Part shown: positions 1 to 9,794 of the stretch, piece after piece
Numbering within the stretch: the first letter of the stretch is position 1
Layout of the letters: each line of letters begins with the position of its first letter
DNA from: Mycobacterium sp. SMC-2
GTDB lineage: Bacteria > Actinomycetota > Actinomycetes > Mycobacteriales > Mycobacteriaceae
Length of the DNA stretch: 64,000 nt
Assembly (NCBI RefSeq): GCF_025263485.1
Contig: NZ_CP079863.1
Location: forward strand, 2,666,001 to 2,730,000
Direction of reading: 5' to 3'
Translations under genes and position numbers: made by a program
Notes under the pieces: generated by a model
The model's input: the letters and a program-made list of their open reading frames with translations, nothing else
The model's database searches: none
What the model was told of the DNA's origin: nothing

Positions 1-310
1 TGCGCACCACGTCAACCTCCTTGCCGATCACATGCTGGGTGCGGGCCAGCAGGTCGGCCGGGGTGATCTTCTCTTTGACGCGGTAGCTTGCGCCGTACAG
101 TTCGCGCTGATTCATCCCGGTGAGGTAAAGGACGGCCTCGCGCAAGGTCTTTGAGGGGATGGTGCCGGTCTGGACGCACACGCCGCCGAGCATCTGACCG
201 CGTTCGACGACCGCGACCGACTTGCCGAGCTTGGCCGAGGCGATGGCGGCCTTCTGCCCGCCGGGCCCCGAGCCGATGACCACCATGTCGTACTCTTGCG
301 CCGAACTCAT
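1..310 (-). CDS. sthA: soluble pyridine nucleotide transhydrogenase, N-terminal part
   Basis: This is the N-terminal 103 residues of a flavoprotein disulfide-reductase-family enzyme; the rest lies beyond the left edge. The protein starts [18 protein letters not shown], a classical FAD-binding Rossmann GxGxxG near residues 13-18, followed by [19 protein letters not shown]. Soluble transhydrogenases keep this segment but lack the redox-active CxxxxC pair of lipoamide dehydrogenases. Here a single Cys precedes GTIPSK, which fits SthA (transfer of reducing equivalents between NADPH and NAD+). The ATG at 308-310 is the natural start. It is divergent from the DUF4192 gene at 423, as sthA and Rv2712c are in M. 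tuberculosis. Identity is confident; nothing can be said about its C-terminus. Confidence 0.93.
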   Translation of the reverse strand, partial: MSSAQEYDMVVIGSGPGGQKAAIASAKLGKSVAVVERGQMLGGVCVQTGTIPSKTLREAVLYLTGMNQRELYGASYRVKEKITPADLLARTQHVIGKEVDVVR

Positions 311-422
311 GGGGGTAACAGTAGATCAGCAGAACTCACAGTGCTGGGTTCATGCACAGGCCCGGGAGTCCACCTATTCCCGCGAACTCCGGCTGACGGT
401 GCGGGCCGCGAGCGTGGAGCCC

Positions 423-1481
423 ATGACAACGCATCGACCTGACTTCAAACTGAACCGACCCGGCGCCCTCATCGCCGCACTGCCGGCCGTTCTCGGCTTC
501 GTTCCCGAAAAATCATTGGTATTGGTGTCTTTGGACGGTGGCGACCTGGGCGCGGTGATGCGGGTCGACCTCTCCGAGGAGCTCGCCACCCGGGTCGCAC
601 ACCTGGCGGAGGTCGCCGCCACGGCCAGGCCGGATGCCGCGATCGCTGTGGTCGTCGACGCGGAGGGAGCGCACTGCCCTTGCTGCAACGAGGAGTACCG
701 GCAGCTGTGCGACGCGCTCGCAAAGGCGCTGGCGGAGCACGATATAGAGCTTTGGGCCGCCCATGTGGTCGACCGGGTCGCGCTCGGCGGGCGCTGGCAC
801 TGTGTGGACGGCTGCGGCGCGAGCGGCGCGGTCGACGATCCGTCGGCGTCGCCGCTGGCGGCCGCGGCGGTGCTCGACGGCAGGCGGCTCTACGCGCGCC
901 GCGCCGACCTGCAGGCGGTCATCGCGGTCGAGGACGCGGCGCGCAGCGCGGGATTGACCGCCGTCATCGATCGGCAGGCGACCCGGCGCCGGGCGGCCAT
1001 TCGCGCGGACCCGGCTCGCTGTGCGCGCGGCGACGTGAAACACGCCGTGGCGGCCGCGTCCCGTGTCTCCTCGGGTCAGGCGCTGTCTGCGGCCCAACTT
1101 GCGAAGCTGGGCTGCGCGCTGAGCGACGCGCAGGTGCGCGACATCTTCTACGCCCTGGCGGTCGGCGAGAATGCGGGCGAGGCGGAGTCATTGTGGGCGC
1201 TGCTGGCGCGTACCCTGCCCCCGCCCTGGCGGGTCGAGGCGCTGGTCCTGCTCGCCTTCAGCGCATACGCCCGCGGCGACGGGCCGCTGGCCGGGGTATC
1301 GCTGGAGGCCGCGCTGCGCTGCGAGCCCGAGCACCGGATGGCGGGCATGCTGGACACGGCGCTGCAATCGGGGCTACGTCCGGAGGACATCCGCGAACTG
1401 GCGCTCACCGGCTACCGGCTGGCCAAACAGCTCGGGGTGCGGTTACCGCCACGACGGCCGTTCGGCCGCCGGGCGTGCTAG
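423..1481 (+). CDS. DUF4192 family protein (Rv2712c-like)
   Basis: A cytoplasmic protein of 352 residues with the DUF4192 signature at the N-terminus (LNRPGALIAALPAVLGFVP, then a conserved SLVLVSL strand). The C-terminal half is helical and looks like a tetratricopeptide-like Ala-rich solenoid. No catalytic motif is visible and the family has no established function. The start was set at the ATG at 423 (MTTHRPDFKLNRP), because an upstream in-frame ATG at 222 would run back through the divergent sthA start. A CPCCNEEY cluster near residue 82 could bind a metal; this is inference. It is convergent with ideR, with a 13-bp gap. Confidence 0.85.
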   Translation: MTTHRPDFKLNRPGALIAALPAVLGFVPEKSLVLVSLDGGDLGAVMRVDLSEELATRVAHLAEVAATARPDAAIAVVVDAEGAHCPCCNEEYRQLCDALAKALAEHDIELWAAHVVDRVALGGRWHCVDGCGASGAVDDPSASPLAAAAVLDGRRLYARRADLQAVIAVEDAARSAGLTAVIDRQATRRRAAIRADPARCARGDVKHAVAAASRVSSGQALSAAQLAKLGCALSDAQVRDIFYALAVGENAGEAESLWALLARTLPPPWRVEALVLLAFSAYARGDGPLAGVSLEAALRCEPEHRMAGMLDTALQSGLRPEDIRELALTGYRLAKQLGVRLPPRRPFGRRAC

Positions 1482-1494
1482 GTGGTGCTGGTGG

Positions 1495-2184
1495 TCAGAC
1501 CTTCTCGACCTTGACGGCGTGCGCCATCTCGTGCGGCAGGGTGACGTTCTCGTGGCCAGGGATGACGATGGTGACCCCGGCGGGGCCGGTCTCGACGGTC
1601 ACCCGGGCGTTGGGGACGACGCCTGCGTCTTTCAGGCGGGTGATCAGGTCGATGTCACCCTGCACATGTTCGGTCAGTTGGCGGACCACCACTGCCACCG
1701 GCGATCCGGGCGGCAACTCGGTCAGCCGGACGAGGTTGGCGTCCTCGGAACCCGACTCGGGGCCCACGCCCAGGTCCAACAGCCCCGGGATCGGGTTGCC
1801 GAAGGGGGAGGTGGTCGGGTGGTTGAGCACCTTCACCAGCCGCCGTTCGACGTCCTCGCTCATCACGTGCTCCCACCGGCATGCCTCCGCGTGCACTTCC
1901 TCCCAGGGCACGCCGATGACGTCGACCAGCAATCGCTCGGCGAGCCGGTGCTTGCGCATGACGGCGATGGCCAGCGCGCGGCCCTTGTCGGTGAGCTCGA
2001 GGTGGCGGTCGCCGGCGACGTGGACCAGCCCGTCGCGCTCCATCCGGGATACGGTTTGGCTGACAGTCGGCCCGCTCTGGTCGAGGCGCTCGGCGATCCG
2101 GGCGCGAAGCGGCGTCACGCCCTCTTCTTCGAGGTCGTAGATGGTCCGCAGGTACATCTCGGTGGTGTCAACCAGGTCGTTCAT
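1495..2184 (-). CDS. ideR: iron-dependent transcriptional regulator IdeR (DtxR family)
   Basis: IdeR is the Fe(II)-activated repressor/activator controlling siderophore and iron-storage genes. At 229 residues it has the full family length: winged-helix DNA-binding domain (about 1-73), dimerisation/metal domain (74-140) and C-terminal SH3-like domain. Every metal ligand I could number is in its expected place: M10, C102, E105 and H106 for the primary site and H79, E83 and H98 for the ancillary site. The recognition helix carries LDQSGPTVSQTVSRMER. It lies directly downstream of sigB on the same strand, separated by 125 bp that contain a strong hairpin. I saw no IdeR-box-like palindrome in its own upstream region. 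Confidence 0.97.
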   Translation of the reverse strand: MNDLVDTTEMYLRTIYDLEEEGVTPLRARIAERLDQSGPTVSQTVSRMERDGLVHVAGDRHLELTDKGRALAIAVMRKHRLAERLLVDVIGVPWEEVHAEACRWEHVMSEDVERRLVKVLNHPTTSPFGNPIPGLLDLGVGPESGSEDANLVRLTELPPGSPVAVVVRQLTEHVQGDIDLITRLKDAGVVPNARVTVETGPAGVTIVIPGHENVTLPHEMAHAVKVEKV

Positions 2185-2256
2185 TCAGCACCTTCCATCG
2201 ACGCCGAGTCTACTTGGCCAGCTGCATGAATTGGTGTAACGCTTCCCCGACCAGCA

Positions 2257-2286
2257 GTATGCCCGCCGCGTCCGCGGCGGGCATAC
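2257..2286 (-). terminator. perfect 14-bp stem hairpin between sigB and ideR
   Basis: GTATGCCCGCCGCG at 2257-2270 is exactly complementary to CGCGGCGGGCATAC at 2273-2286, leaving a 2-nt centre. It sits 24 bp beyond the sigB stop codon and about 70 bp before the ideR start. There is no T-run after it, which is common for mycobacterial intrinsic terminators. It most likely ends or attenuates sigB transcripts. A dyad protein-binding site is the alternative. Confidence 0.7.
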
Positions 2287-2309
2287 CTCTTGCTACCTGG
2301 CTGGGGGGC

Positions 2310-3269
2310 TTAGCTTGCGTACGACCGTAGCCGGTCGGCCCGCTCGCCGTGGCGGAGTTTGGACATTACATCCCGCTCGATCTGCCGGACCCGCTCGCGC
2401 GACAGGCCGAACAGCTTGCCGATCTGGTCCAGGGTGCGCGGCTGGCCGTCGTCCAGGCCGAAGCGCAGCCGGATCACCTGGTGCTCGCGCTCGTCGAGGG
2501 TGGCAAGCACACTGCGGATGTCGGTGTGCAGCAACTCGGCGATCACCGCGTTCTCGGCGGACATCGCCTCGGCGTCCTCGATGAAGTCGCCCAGCGGGGC
2601 CTCTTCTTCCGAGCCGACCGGCATGTCCAGGCTTACCGGGTCGCGGCTGTGCTCGAGCAGGTCGTTGATCTTCTCGACCGGGATGCCCGACTCGGCGGCG
2701 AGTTCCTCGTCGGTGGCCTCGCGGCCCAGATTCTGGTGCATCTCCCGCTTGATCCGGGCCAGCTTGTTGACCTGCTCAACGAGGTGGACGGGCAGGCGGA
2801 TGGTGCGGCTCTGGTCGGCCATGCCGCGGGTGATGGCCTGACGAATCCACCACGTGGCGTAGGTGGAGAACTTGAAACCCTTTGTGTAGTCGAATTTTTC
2901 CATCGCGCGGATCAGCCCCAGGTTGCCCTCCTGGATGAGGTCCAGCAGCGGCATCCCGCGACCCGTGTAGCGCTTGGCCAGTGACACCACCAGCCTCAGG
3001 TTCGCTTCCAGCAGGTGACGGCGCGCGGCCTGGCCATCACGCACCACGGCCTCGAGGTCGCGCCGGCGGTTCTCGCCCATGCGCTTACGAGTTTCGAGCA
3101 GATGCTCGGCGTAGAGTCCGGCCTCGATACGCTTGGCCAGTTCAACTTCGCCCGCCGCGTTCAGCAGCGCCGTCTTACCGATGCCATTGAGATATACGCG
3201 CACGAGGTCCGCTGCGGGGCTCTGAGCATCCAGATCGCCGTCAAATCTGCTCGTGCTCACGTTCGCCAT
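2310..3269 (-). CDS. sigB: RNA polymerase sigma factor SigB
   Basis: A group 2 sigma-70 factor of 319 residues, the stress and stationary-phase relative of SigA. Region 1.2 begins around residue 22 ([10 protein letters not shown]). Region 2 contains [20 protein letters not shown] and the promoter-melting stretch [19 protein letters not shown]. Region 4.2 has the helix-turn-helix [20 protein letters not shown]. Unlike SigA it lacks the long acidic N-terminal extension. The ATG at 3269 follows a GGGAGG ribosome-binding site. An ECF-type promoter is visible upstream (3308-3333). Its downstream neighbour is ideR, as in other mycobacteria. Confidence 0.97.
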   Translation of the reverse strand: MANVSTSRFDGDLDAQSPAADLVRVYLNGIGKTALLNAAGEVELAKRIEAGLYAEHLLETRKRMGENRRRDLEAVVRDGQAARRHLLEANLRLVVSLAKRYTGRGMPLLDLIQEGNLGLIRAMEKFDYTKGFKFSTYATWWIRQAITRGMADQSRTIRLPVHLVEQVNKLARIKREMHQNLGREATDEELAAESGIPVEKINDLLEHSRDPVSLDMPVGSEEEAPLGDFIEDAEAMSAENAVIAELLHTDIRSVLATLDEREHQVIRLRFGLDDGQPRTLDQIGKLFGLSRERVRQIERDVMSKLRHGERADRLRSYAS

Positions 3270-3307
3270 AGCGACCTCCCGTTCGGCTTTGTACTGTCAT
3301 CGAGTAC

Positions 3308-3333
3308 AACGACAGATCAGCCCTGAGAGTTCC
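3308..3333 (-). promoter_or_regulatory. candidate SigE/SigH-type promoter of sigB
   Basis: Read on the minus strand, GGAAC (3333-3329) is followed by exactly 17 nt and then CGTT (3311-3308). This is the consensus recognised by the mycobacterial ECF sigma factors SigE/SigH. Initiation about 8 nt downstream would give a roughly 30-nt leader ending in the GGGAGG ribosome-binding site of sigB. Stress-controlled sigB transcription by such factors is established in M. tuberculosis; the assignment here is by motif only. Confidence 0.65.
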
Positions 3334-3408
3334 CAGCCCTTGGCCATCTCACACGTCTTGACGTGCACAGATGTGCCGTCGACCTGAGAATGTCCTGAGA
3401 AGTGCCGG

Positions 3409-3777
3409 CTAATCCCAGCCCTGCGGGTGGCGCTGCTCGAGCGCCGGGCGCTCCGCCGTCGGAAACAGCGGGGTGCGCCGATGGTCATCATCGAACCGCC
3501 GGGGCTCGTCGGAGCGGCGCGGCGGCCGGTCGTTCGCGATCAGCACCGCCATCCACGGCAGCGGGATCGACACGGCGACGATCGCCAGCGAGATAAGACC
3601 GTTGTGCCAGGCGCCATACGCGATGGCGGCCAGGATCAGCGCCGGGACCCGGAACGCCATCAGCGTCAGGTACTTCCGCACCCGCGCGCGGTGTTGCTCT
3701 TCGTAGGAGGGTTCGGCGGCGGTGATGAGGATTGGCCTGCCATCATCGTCGAACCCCAACTCGGAGCCGCGCTTCAT
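3409..3777 (-). CDS. DUF3099 small membrane protein (Rv2709-like)
   Basis: A 122-residue integral membrane protein. The N-terminal cytosolic part has the DUF3099 pattern (PILITAAEPSYEEQHRARVR). Two adjacent hydrophobic segments follow at about residues 35-52 and 57-75, then a charged, Asp/Arg/Pro-rich C-terminal tail. The start at 3777 (MKRGSELGFDDDG) was chosen over an ATG six codons upstream because the conserved part begins there. Function is unknown. It is divergent from the DUF3039 gene, with 54 bp between the starts. Confidence 0.78.
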   Translation of the reverse strand: MKRGSELGFDDDGRPILITAAEPSYEEQHRARVRKYLTLMAFRVPALILAAIAYGAWHNGLISLAIVAVSIPLPWMAVLIANDRPPRRSDEPRRFDDDHRRTPLFPTAERPALEQRHPQGWD

Positions 3778-3831
3778 TTCTCCACTCTCCCACACCGGAC
3801 CGATTCCGGTAGAAGCGAGTTACGGGGCACA

Positions 3832-4080
3832 ATGTCAGGCATGCAGACCCAGACGATCGAGCGCACCGAGACCGACGAACGCGTCGACGACGGGACCGGC
3901 AGCGATACGCCCAAGTTCTTCCACTATGTCAAGAAGGACAAGATCGCCGAGAGCGCGGTCATGGGCAACCACGTGGTGGCGTTGTGCGGGGAGGTGTTCC
4001 CCGTCACCAAGGCGGCCAAGCCGGGCTCGCCGGTCTGCCCGGAATGCAAGCGGATCTTCGACCGGATGAAGAAGGACTAG
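3832..4080 (+). CDS. DUF3039 small zinc-ribbon-like protein (Rv2708c-like)
   Basis: An 82-residue soluble protein conserved in actinobacteria. The centre reads KFFHYVKKDKIAESAVMGN, then VVALCGEVFPV, and the C-terminus has a CPEC pair (GSPVCPECKRIFDRMK). The single Cys at LCG together with the CPEC pair and a His suggests one structural zinc, which is an inference. The start at 3832 gives the usual family length; another ATG three codons later is possible. The stop overlaps the end of the convergent YihY-family gene by 4 bp. Function unknown. Confidence 0.85.
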   Translation: MSGMQTQTIERTETDERVDDGTGSDTPKFFHYVKKDKIAESAVMGNHVVALCGEVFPVTKAAKPGSPVCPECKRIFDRMKKD

Positions 4081-5072
4081 CTTCTCGGCGACGGCTCAGC
4101 CGTCACAGTCGCATCGTCGGGCGCCGGCGTGGCATGCGCGTAGCCCGTCGTCCGCTTCGACGGAGTCATCCGGGCTTCCAGCCACTTGCGCAGCCGGTGC
4201 GCGTGCGTCTTGGGCGCCGGGAACTCCTCCTGGATCGCGGCGTTGAGTTCGGCGCCCAGCATGACGGCAAAACCGCCGAAGAACGCGAACAGCAGGAACG
4301 CGATCGGCGTGGACAGCGCCCCGTAGGTGTAGCCGGTGCTGGTGATCCACCGCAGGTAGACCCGCAGGCCCAGCGTGGCGATCAGGAAGACCGCCGTGGC
4401 GAGTACCGCCCCGAAGATCAGCCGGTGCGTCGGGAGGGGTTGGGGCAGTGCCACCCGGTACAGGATGACCACCCCGACCAGCAGGCCGAGGATCAGCGCC
4501 GGGTAGTAGCCGTAGCGCAGCACGTTGGCCAGGCTGTACGGGATGTGTTCGCTCACCTTGCGTGGGCCCACCACCAACACCGGCGCGGCAATCACCACGA
4601 ACACCAGCATCACCAGGTAAAGGAACAGCGCAAACAGCCGCTGGCGCACGGGATGCCGCAGCGGCGTCTGGTCATGCGCCTCCACCACCGCGTCCACGTA
4701 GGCCGAGATCGCCGACGATCCTGCCCACATCGAGATCAGGAAGCCCACCGACACCACTTCGCCACGCGCGTTGGCGGTGACGTCACGAATGGTCGGCTCG
4801 ATGATCTCGTTGACGACGCTGGGCGAGAAGAAGCTGCGGATCGCGGAGATGATGCTCTTCTCGACCGCCGTCAACGTGTCCGAGCCGAACAGCGGCGCCA
4901 CGTAGGCCAGGCTGCCCAGCATTCCCAGCAGCAGTGGCGGTAGCGACAGCGCCGACCAGAAACCCGCCTGGGCCGACTCGGAAAAGATGGAATCATCCCA
5001 GCTTTTCGAGAGGGTCCTCACAGTGAGTCGCCAGACGTGATGGCGGGACGGTTTTGCGACTTGATCGCTCAT
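4077..5072 (-). CDS. YihY/UPF0761 family inner-membrane protein (Rv2707-like)
   Basis: A 331-residue polytopic membrane protein with about six hydrophobic segments between residues 40 and 290 and a basic, Pro/Thr-rich cytoplasmic tail. Family features include the FWSALSLPPLLLGMLGSLAYV first helix, the AYVDAVVEAHDQ loop and the last helix pair ending in FGGFAVMLGAELNAAIQEEF. The family was once mis-named ribonuclease BN; no nuclease motif is present here and its physiological role is not established. It stands alone on the minus strand, convergent with the DUF3039 gene. Confidence 0.85.
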   Translation of the reverse strand: MSDQVAKPSRHHVWRLTVRTLSKSWDDSIFSESAQAGFWSALSLPPLLLGMLGSLAYVAPLFGSDTLTAVEKSIISAIRSFFSPSVVNEIIEPTIRDVTANARGEVVSVGFLISMWAGSSAISAYVDAVVEAHDQTPLRHPVRQRLFALFLYLVMLVFVVIAAPVLVVGPRKVSEHIPYSLANVLRYGYYPALILGLLVGVVILYRVALPQPLPTHRLIFGAVLATAVFLIATLGLRVYLRWITSTGYTYGALSTPIAFLLFAFFGGFAVMLGAELNAAIQEEFPAPKTHAHRLRKWLEARMTPSKRTTGYAHATPAPDDATVTAEPSPRS

Positions 5073-5137
5073 ACCCGTCCAGCATTACCGAAGACCGCCC
5101 GGCTCGCCCACATTGGCGAGGGGTGAGTTCGACGGGA

Positions 5138-5323
5138 CTAGCTTCCGCTGACCTCCAGGACGGCGGAAAGCTCGGTCAGCTTCGCCTCGTGCTCGTTGGC
5201 GTGGTGCTGGCAGAAGAGAAGCTCAGCTCCTGAAGGCAGCGTGGCACGGACTCGAGCAGCGGCACCGCAGCGGTCGCAGCGGTCCGCCCGGGTGAGCTCG
5301 GGACTGGTCAGAGTTGCATTCAT
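5138..5323 (-). CDS. DUF7455-like 61-residue zinc-ribbon protein
   Basis: A very small soluble protein with two metal-ligand clusters: CDRCGAAARVRA near residues 16-27 and FCQHHANEH near 38-46, spaced like a treble-clef or zinc ribbon. The ATG at 5321-5323 has a GGAGAAGCC ribosome-binding site just before it. A longer in-frame reading upstream would cross the divergent promoter region and was rejected. Small zinc-ribbon genes of this kind sit between the YihY and DUF952 genes in mycobacteria. Function unknown; a role in nucleic-acid or RNA-polymerase binding would be speculation. Confidence 0.75.
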   Translation of the reverse strand: MNATLTSPELTRADRCDRCGAAARVRATLPSGAELLFCQHHANEHEAKLTELSAVLEVSGS

Positions 5324-5459
5324 GGCTTCTCCGTTCTTGCTTTCATTCACTCTCTCAGACGTATGGGGTTTTCGCGTTGTTCCCCGATCGTTATCGGGTG
5401 TGTCGTTTCTCACGAGGTGTAAACGTTTCGTTTCAACTGGCTCTCTACAGTGATCATCC

Positions 5460-5825
5460 GTGGCTTTCGCTCCTGACCTGCTGGTACATCTGTGCGGGCG
5501 CGACGAGTGGTCCCGCGCCCGCGCCACCGGTGAGATTCGCCCCGACGCGTCCGGCGGCGGACAGTTCATCCATCTTTCGGCGCCCGGGCAGGTCCATCTG
5601 CCCGCCAACCGGCTTTACCGGGGTCGCCCTGATCTGGTGCTGCTGCACATCGACCCGGCGCGGCTGGACTCTGAAGTTCGTTGGGAGCCAGGCGTAGCAA
5701 CGGATCCTGAGTCGATGCTGTTCCCGCACCTATACGGTCCGCTGCCGATAGATGCCGTGATACGGGTCACCGACTACCGACCGGGCCCCGACGGTGCATT
5801 TCCGCCGTTGGGCGGGTCCACGTAG
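5460..5825 (+). CDS. DUF952 family protein (Rv2705c-like)
   Basis: A 121-residue protein of the DUF952 family, which has an ADP-ribosyltransferase-like fold by family knowledge. Seen in sequence: LLVHLCGRDEWSRARATGE near the N-terminus, GGGQFIHLSAPGQV in the middle, and FPHLYGPLPIDAVIRV at the C-terminus. The GTG at 5460 was used as start because the family's first strand begins at residue 7. Its 3' end overlaps the convergent RidA gene by 52 bp. Substrate and role unknown. Confidence 0.82.
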   Translation: MAFAPDLLVHLCGRDEWSRARATGEIRPDASGGGQFIHLSAPGQVHLPANRLYRGRPDLVLLHIDPARLDSEVRWEPGVATDPESMLFPHLYGPLPIDAVIRVTDYRPGPDGAFPPLGGST

Positions 5826-6187
5826 GCGTCGGCTTCGATCTCCACCAGCAACTCGGGTGCGATCAGTGCGGACACCTCCACCATGGTCGCCGCGGGACGG
5901 ATGGCGCCGAACACGTCGGCGTGCACTGCCGCGACCTCGCGCCAGCGCGAGATGTCGGTGACGTAGATGCGGGTGCGGACCACGTCGGTGAGTGCTGCAC
6001 CCGCCTGGCCGAGCGCAATCTCGATGCGCTGCAAGGTGTCTCGGGTCTGCGCCGCGATGTCCCCGGCCGGCCCGGCGCCGGTCGTTCCGGCCACCGACAC
6101 GTGCGGGCCCGCCCGGACCGCGCGCGAATAGCCGACGGCCGTCTCGAACTCGGAGTCCGACGAGATCATTGTGCGGTTGGCTGACAT
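5774..6187 (-). CDS. RidA family protein (Rv2704-like)
   Basis: A 137-residue member of the RidA/YjgF family, trimeric proteins that typically hydrolyse reactive enamine/imine intermediates formed by PLP enzymes. The sequence has the family's core: RAVRAGPHVSVAGTTGAG, TRDTLQRIEIALGQAGAALTDVVRTRIYVTD, and the C-terminal segment VEVSALIAPELLVEIEADA. The key arginine is in VRTRIYVTD. Start at 6187 (MSANRTMISS) with GGTGAG upstream; an internal ATG six codons later is possible. It lies about 100 bp downstream of sigA on the same strand. Confidence 0.88.
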   Translation of the reverse strand: MSANRTMISSDSEFETAVGYSRAVRAGPHVSVAGTTGAGPAGDIAAQTRDTLQRIEIALGQAGAALTDVVRTRIYVTDISRWREVAAVHADVFGAIRPAATMVEVSALIAPELLVEIEADAYVDPPNGGNAPSGPGR

Positions 6188-6287
6188 GCGCTCACCGTAC
6201 GACTGCGGCGCCGCTTCTGCGACGGGTTTTCCGGTTGAGATTGAGTGTTCTTGCGCGGCAGTAGGTTCCGCGCGGACGGTGGTTTCT

Positions 6288-7820
<1,533 letters not shown>

Positions 7821-7996
7821 TTACACCCCTTCGTTTGGGCTCACCTTCGGTGGGTATTGGGCATGGTGAACCGAAAAGTGTCTGCTATGTCGATGTCGGC
7901 GTTGGATCAGCGTCGGTGGTTGCACGCTATCGTTCGGGCGGCCGCCGATGACCATTGTAACGACAGTCAGCGGGCGAACGGCCGCGCCGCGGAAAA

Positions 7997-8806
7997 TCAG
8001 TGGGTCACGTCGGAGGTGGCGGCCATGGCCGCGCCGACTATCCCGGCAGTGTTGAGCAGGGCCGCAGCCACCACCGGAGTGCGGTTTTCGAGCAGCGGTA
8101 GCCACTTGTCGGCCTTGCGGCTGATGCCGCCCCCGGCGATGAACAGGTCCGGCCACACCGCGTTCTCGATGGCCACCAGCACGCGGGTGACCTGCTTGGC
8201 CCACCTTTCGAAGCTCCAACCGTTCTTCTCTTTGACCGACGACGCCGCCCGCTGTTCGGCTTCTTTGCCGCCGACCTCGAGGTGCCCGAACTCGGTGTTG
8301 GGTATCAGCGTGCCGTTGTGGATCACCGCGGAGCCGATTCCCGTGCCGAACGTCAGCAACACGACCAGGCCGGACTGGTTTCTGCCCGCCCCGTAGTGCT
8401 CCTCGGCCAGCCCGGCGGCGTCGGCGTCGTTGAGCACCGTGACGTCCTGGCCGTCCAGCTCGGCGCTGATGATGTCGCGCGCGTTCGTGCCGATCCACGA
8501 TTTGTCGACGTTGGCCGCCGTCTGCACGACGCCGCGGGTGACCACCCCGGGGTAGGTCACCCCGAGCGGACCGGTCCAGCCGAACGCGTGGACAACTTCG
8601 GCGATGGTCTTGGCGACCGCCGCGGGCGTCGCCGGCTGCGGGGTCAACAGCTTGATCCGTTCGCCGATCAACTGCCCGGTGTCCATGTCGACGATGCCGC
8701 CCTTGATGCCGCTGCCACCGACGTCGATGCCGAATCCCCGACGCTGGGGGGTGCCGACGGCGGTGCCGGCGCCGGGCGTATCCGTGGTCGAGTCGGTGCT
8801 GGTCAT
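7997..8806 (-). CDS. ppgK: polyphosphate glucokinase
   Basis: A ROK/hexokinase-superfamily enzyme that phosphorylates glucose using inorganic polyphosphate or ATP. In 269 residues one sees the phosphate-binding GIDVGGSGIKGGIVD (about 26-40), the catalytic aspartate in VLNDADAAG (near 127), the second phosphate loop LLTFGTGIGSAV and the glucose-contacting NTEFGHLEVGGKEAE. Length and motifs match mycobacterial PpgK. The N-terminal ~22 residues are a Thr/Gly-rich extension. Situated between sigA and the divergent suhB, as in M. tuberculosis. Confidence 0.95.
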   Translation of the reverse strand: MTSTDSTTDTPGAGTAVGTPQRRGFGIDVGGSGIKGGIVDMDTGQLIGERIKLLTPQPATPAAVAKTIAEVVHAFGWTGPLGVTYPGVVTRGVVQTAANVDKSWIGTNARDIISAELDGQDVTVLNDADAAGLAEEHYGAGRNQSGLVVLLTFGTGIGSAVIHNGTLIPNTEFGHLEVGGKEAEQRAASSVKEKNGWSFERWAKQVTRVLVAIENAVWPDLFIAGGGISRKADKWLPLLENRTPVVAAALLNTAGIVGAAMAATSDVTH

Positions 8807-8908
8807 CGAAGCTCCTCGACGTGACTTGGCTGTCCGCCCACCTTAGCCCGGCGCCGATGCGGCTACGGAGTATCTGCGGAGCCGTGGCGCCTGTGATGCG
8901 ATAGACGG

Positions 8909-9787
8909 GTGACCCGAGGAGATGACGAGCCCGCCCGGTTGCGCACGGTGGCCGAGTCGTTGGCCGCGGAAGCCGCCGCGTTCGTGCGGCGCCGCCGCGA
9001 CGAAGTGTTCGGTGCGGCCGCGGCAGGCTCGAAATCCTCAGGCGGCGCCGCGGTGCGGTCGAAGAGCACCCCCACCGACCCGGTGACCGTCGTCGACACG
9101 GAAACGGAGCGCCTGCTGCGGGACCGGTTGGCCGAATTGCGGCCCGGTGACCCGATTCTCGGCGAGGAAGGTGGCGGCCCGGCCGATCCGGCGGGCGCCC
9201 CCGCCGGCGCGGTCACATGGGTGATCGATCCCATCGACGGCACGGTGAACTTCGTCTACGGCATTCCGGCGTACGCGGTGTCGATCGGTGTACAGGTCGA
9301 CGGCGTGTCGGTGGCGGGCGCGGTCGCCGACGTCGTCGGCGGCCGGGTTTACTCGGCCGCGATCGGTCTCGGCGCGCATGTCGTCGACGAGCAAGGCGTA
9401 AGACCGTTGCGGTGCGCCGCGGTCGACGATCTGTCGATGGCGTTGCTGGGCACCGGTTTCGGTTACTCACGGCAGCGCCGGGCGGCGCAGGCGGCGTTGT
9501 TGGCGCGGCTGCTGCCGGTGGTGCGCGACGTTCGCCGGATCGGCTCGGCGGCGCTGGATTTGTGCATGGTCGCGGCGGGCCGGCTCGACGCGTTCTACGA
9601 GCACGGCCTGCAGCCGTGGGACTGTGCCGCTGGTGCGCTGATCGCGGCCGAGGCCGGGGCGCGGGTTTCCTTGCCGCCACCCGACATCGACGGGGCTGGC
9701 CTAGTGCTGGCCGCCGCGCCGGGAATCGCCGACGAGCTGCTGGCCGCGCTGAACGAAGTCGACGGGCTGGACCCGATTCTCGACTGA
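8909..9787 (+). CDS. suhB: inositol-1-monophosphatase SuhB
   Basis: A 292-residue Mg2+-dependent phosphatase of the inositol monophosphatase family, acting in inositol supply for phosphatidylinositol-based lipids. Metal-binding motifs are intact: GEEGG (motif 1 glutamate), WVIDPIDGTVNF (motif 2) and QPWDCAAGALIAAEAGA (motif 3). The translated start is the GTG at 8909, 102 bp from the divergent ppgK start. An Ala/Gly/Ser-rich insertion at about residues 35-50 precedes the core. Convergent with cei, only 7 bp between stop codons. Confidence 0.93.
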   Translation: MTRGDDEPARLRTVAESLAAEAAAFVRRRRDEVFGAAAAGSKSSGGAAVRSKSTPTDPVTVVDTETERLLRDRLAELRPGDPILGEEGGGPADPAGAPAGAVTWVIDPIDGTVNFVYGIPAYAVSIGVQVDGVSVAGAVADVVGGRVYSAAIGLGAHVVDEQGVRPLRCAAVDDLSMALLGTGFGYSRQRRAAQAALLARLLPVVRDVRRIGSAALDLCMVAAGRLDAFYEHGLQPWDCAAGALIAAEAGARVSLPPPDIDGAGLVLAAAPGIADELLAALNEVDGLDPILD

Positions 9788-9794
9788 CGCTTCG

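Noticed and set aside
311..422. An IdeR box between sthA and the DUF4192 gene or before ideR
   Set aside because: No palindrome resembling TTAGGTTAGGCTAACCTAA could be found in 311-422, 2185-2309 or 1482-1494.
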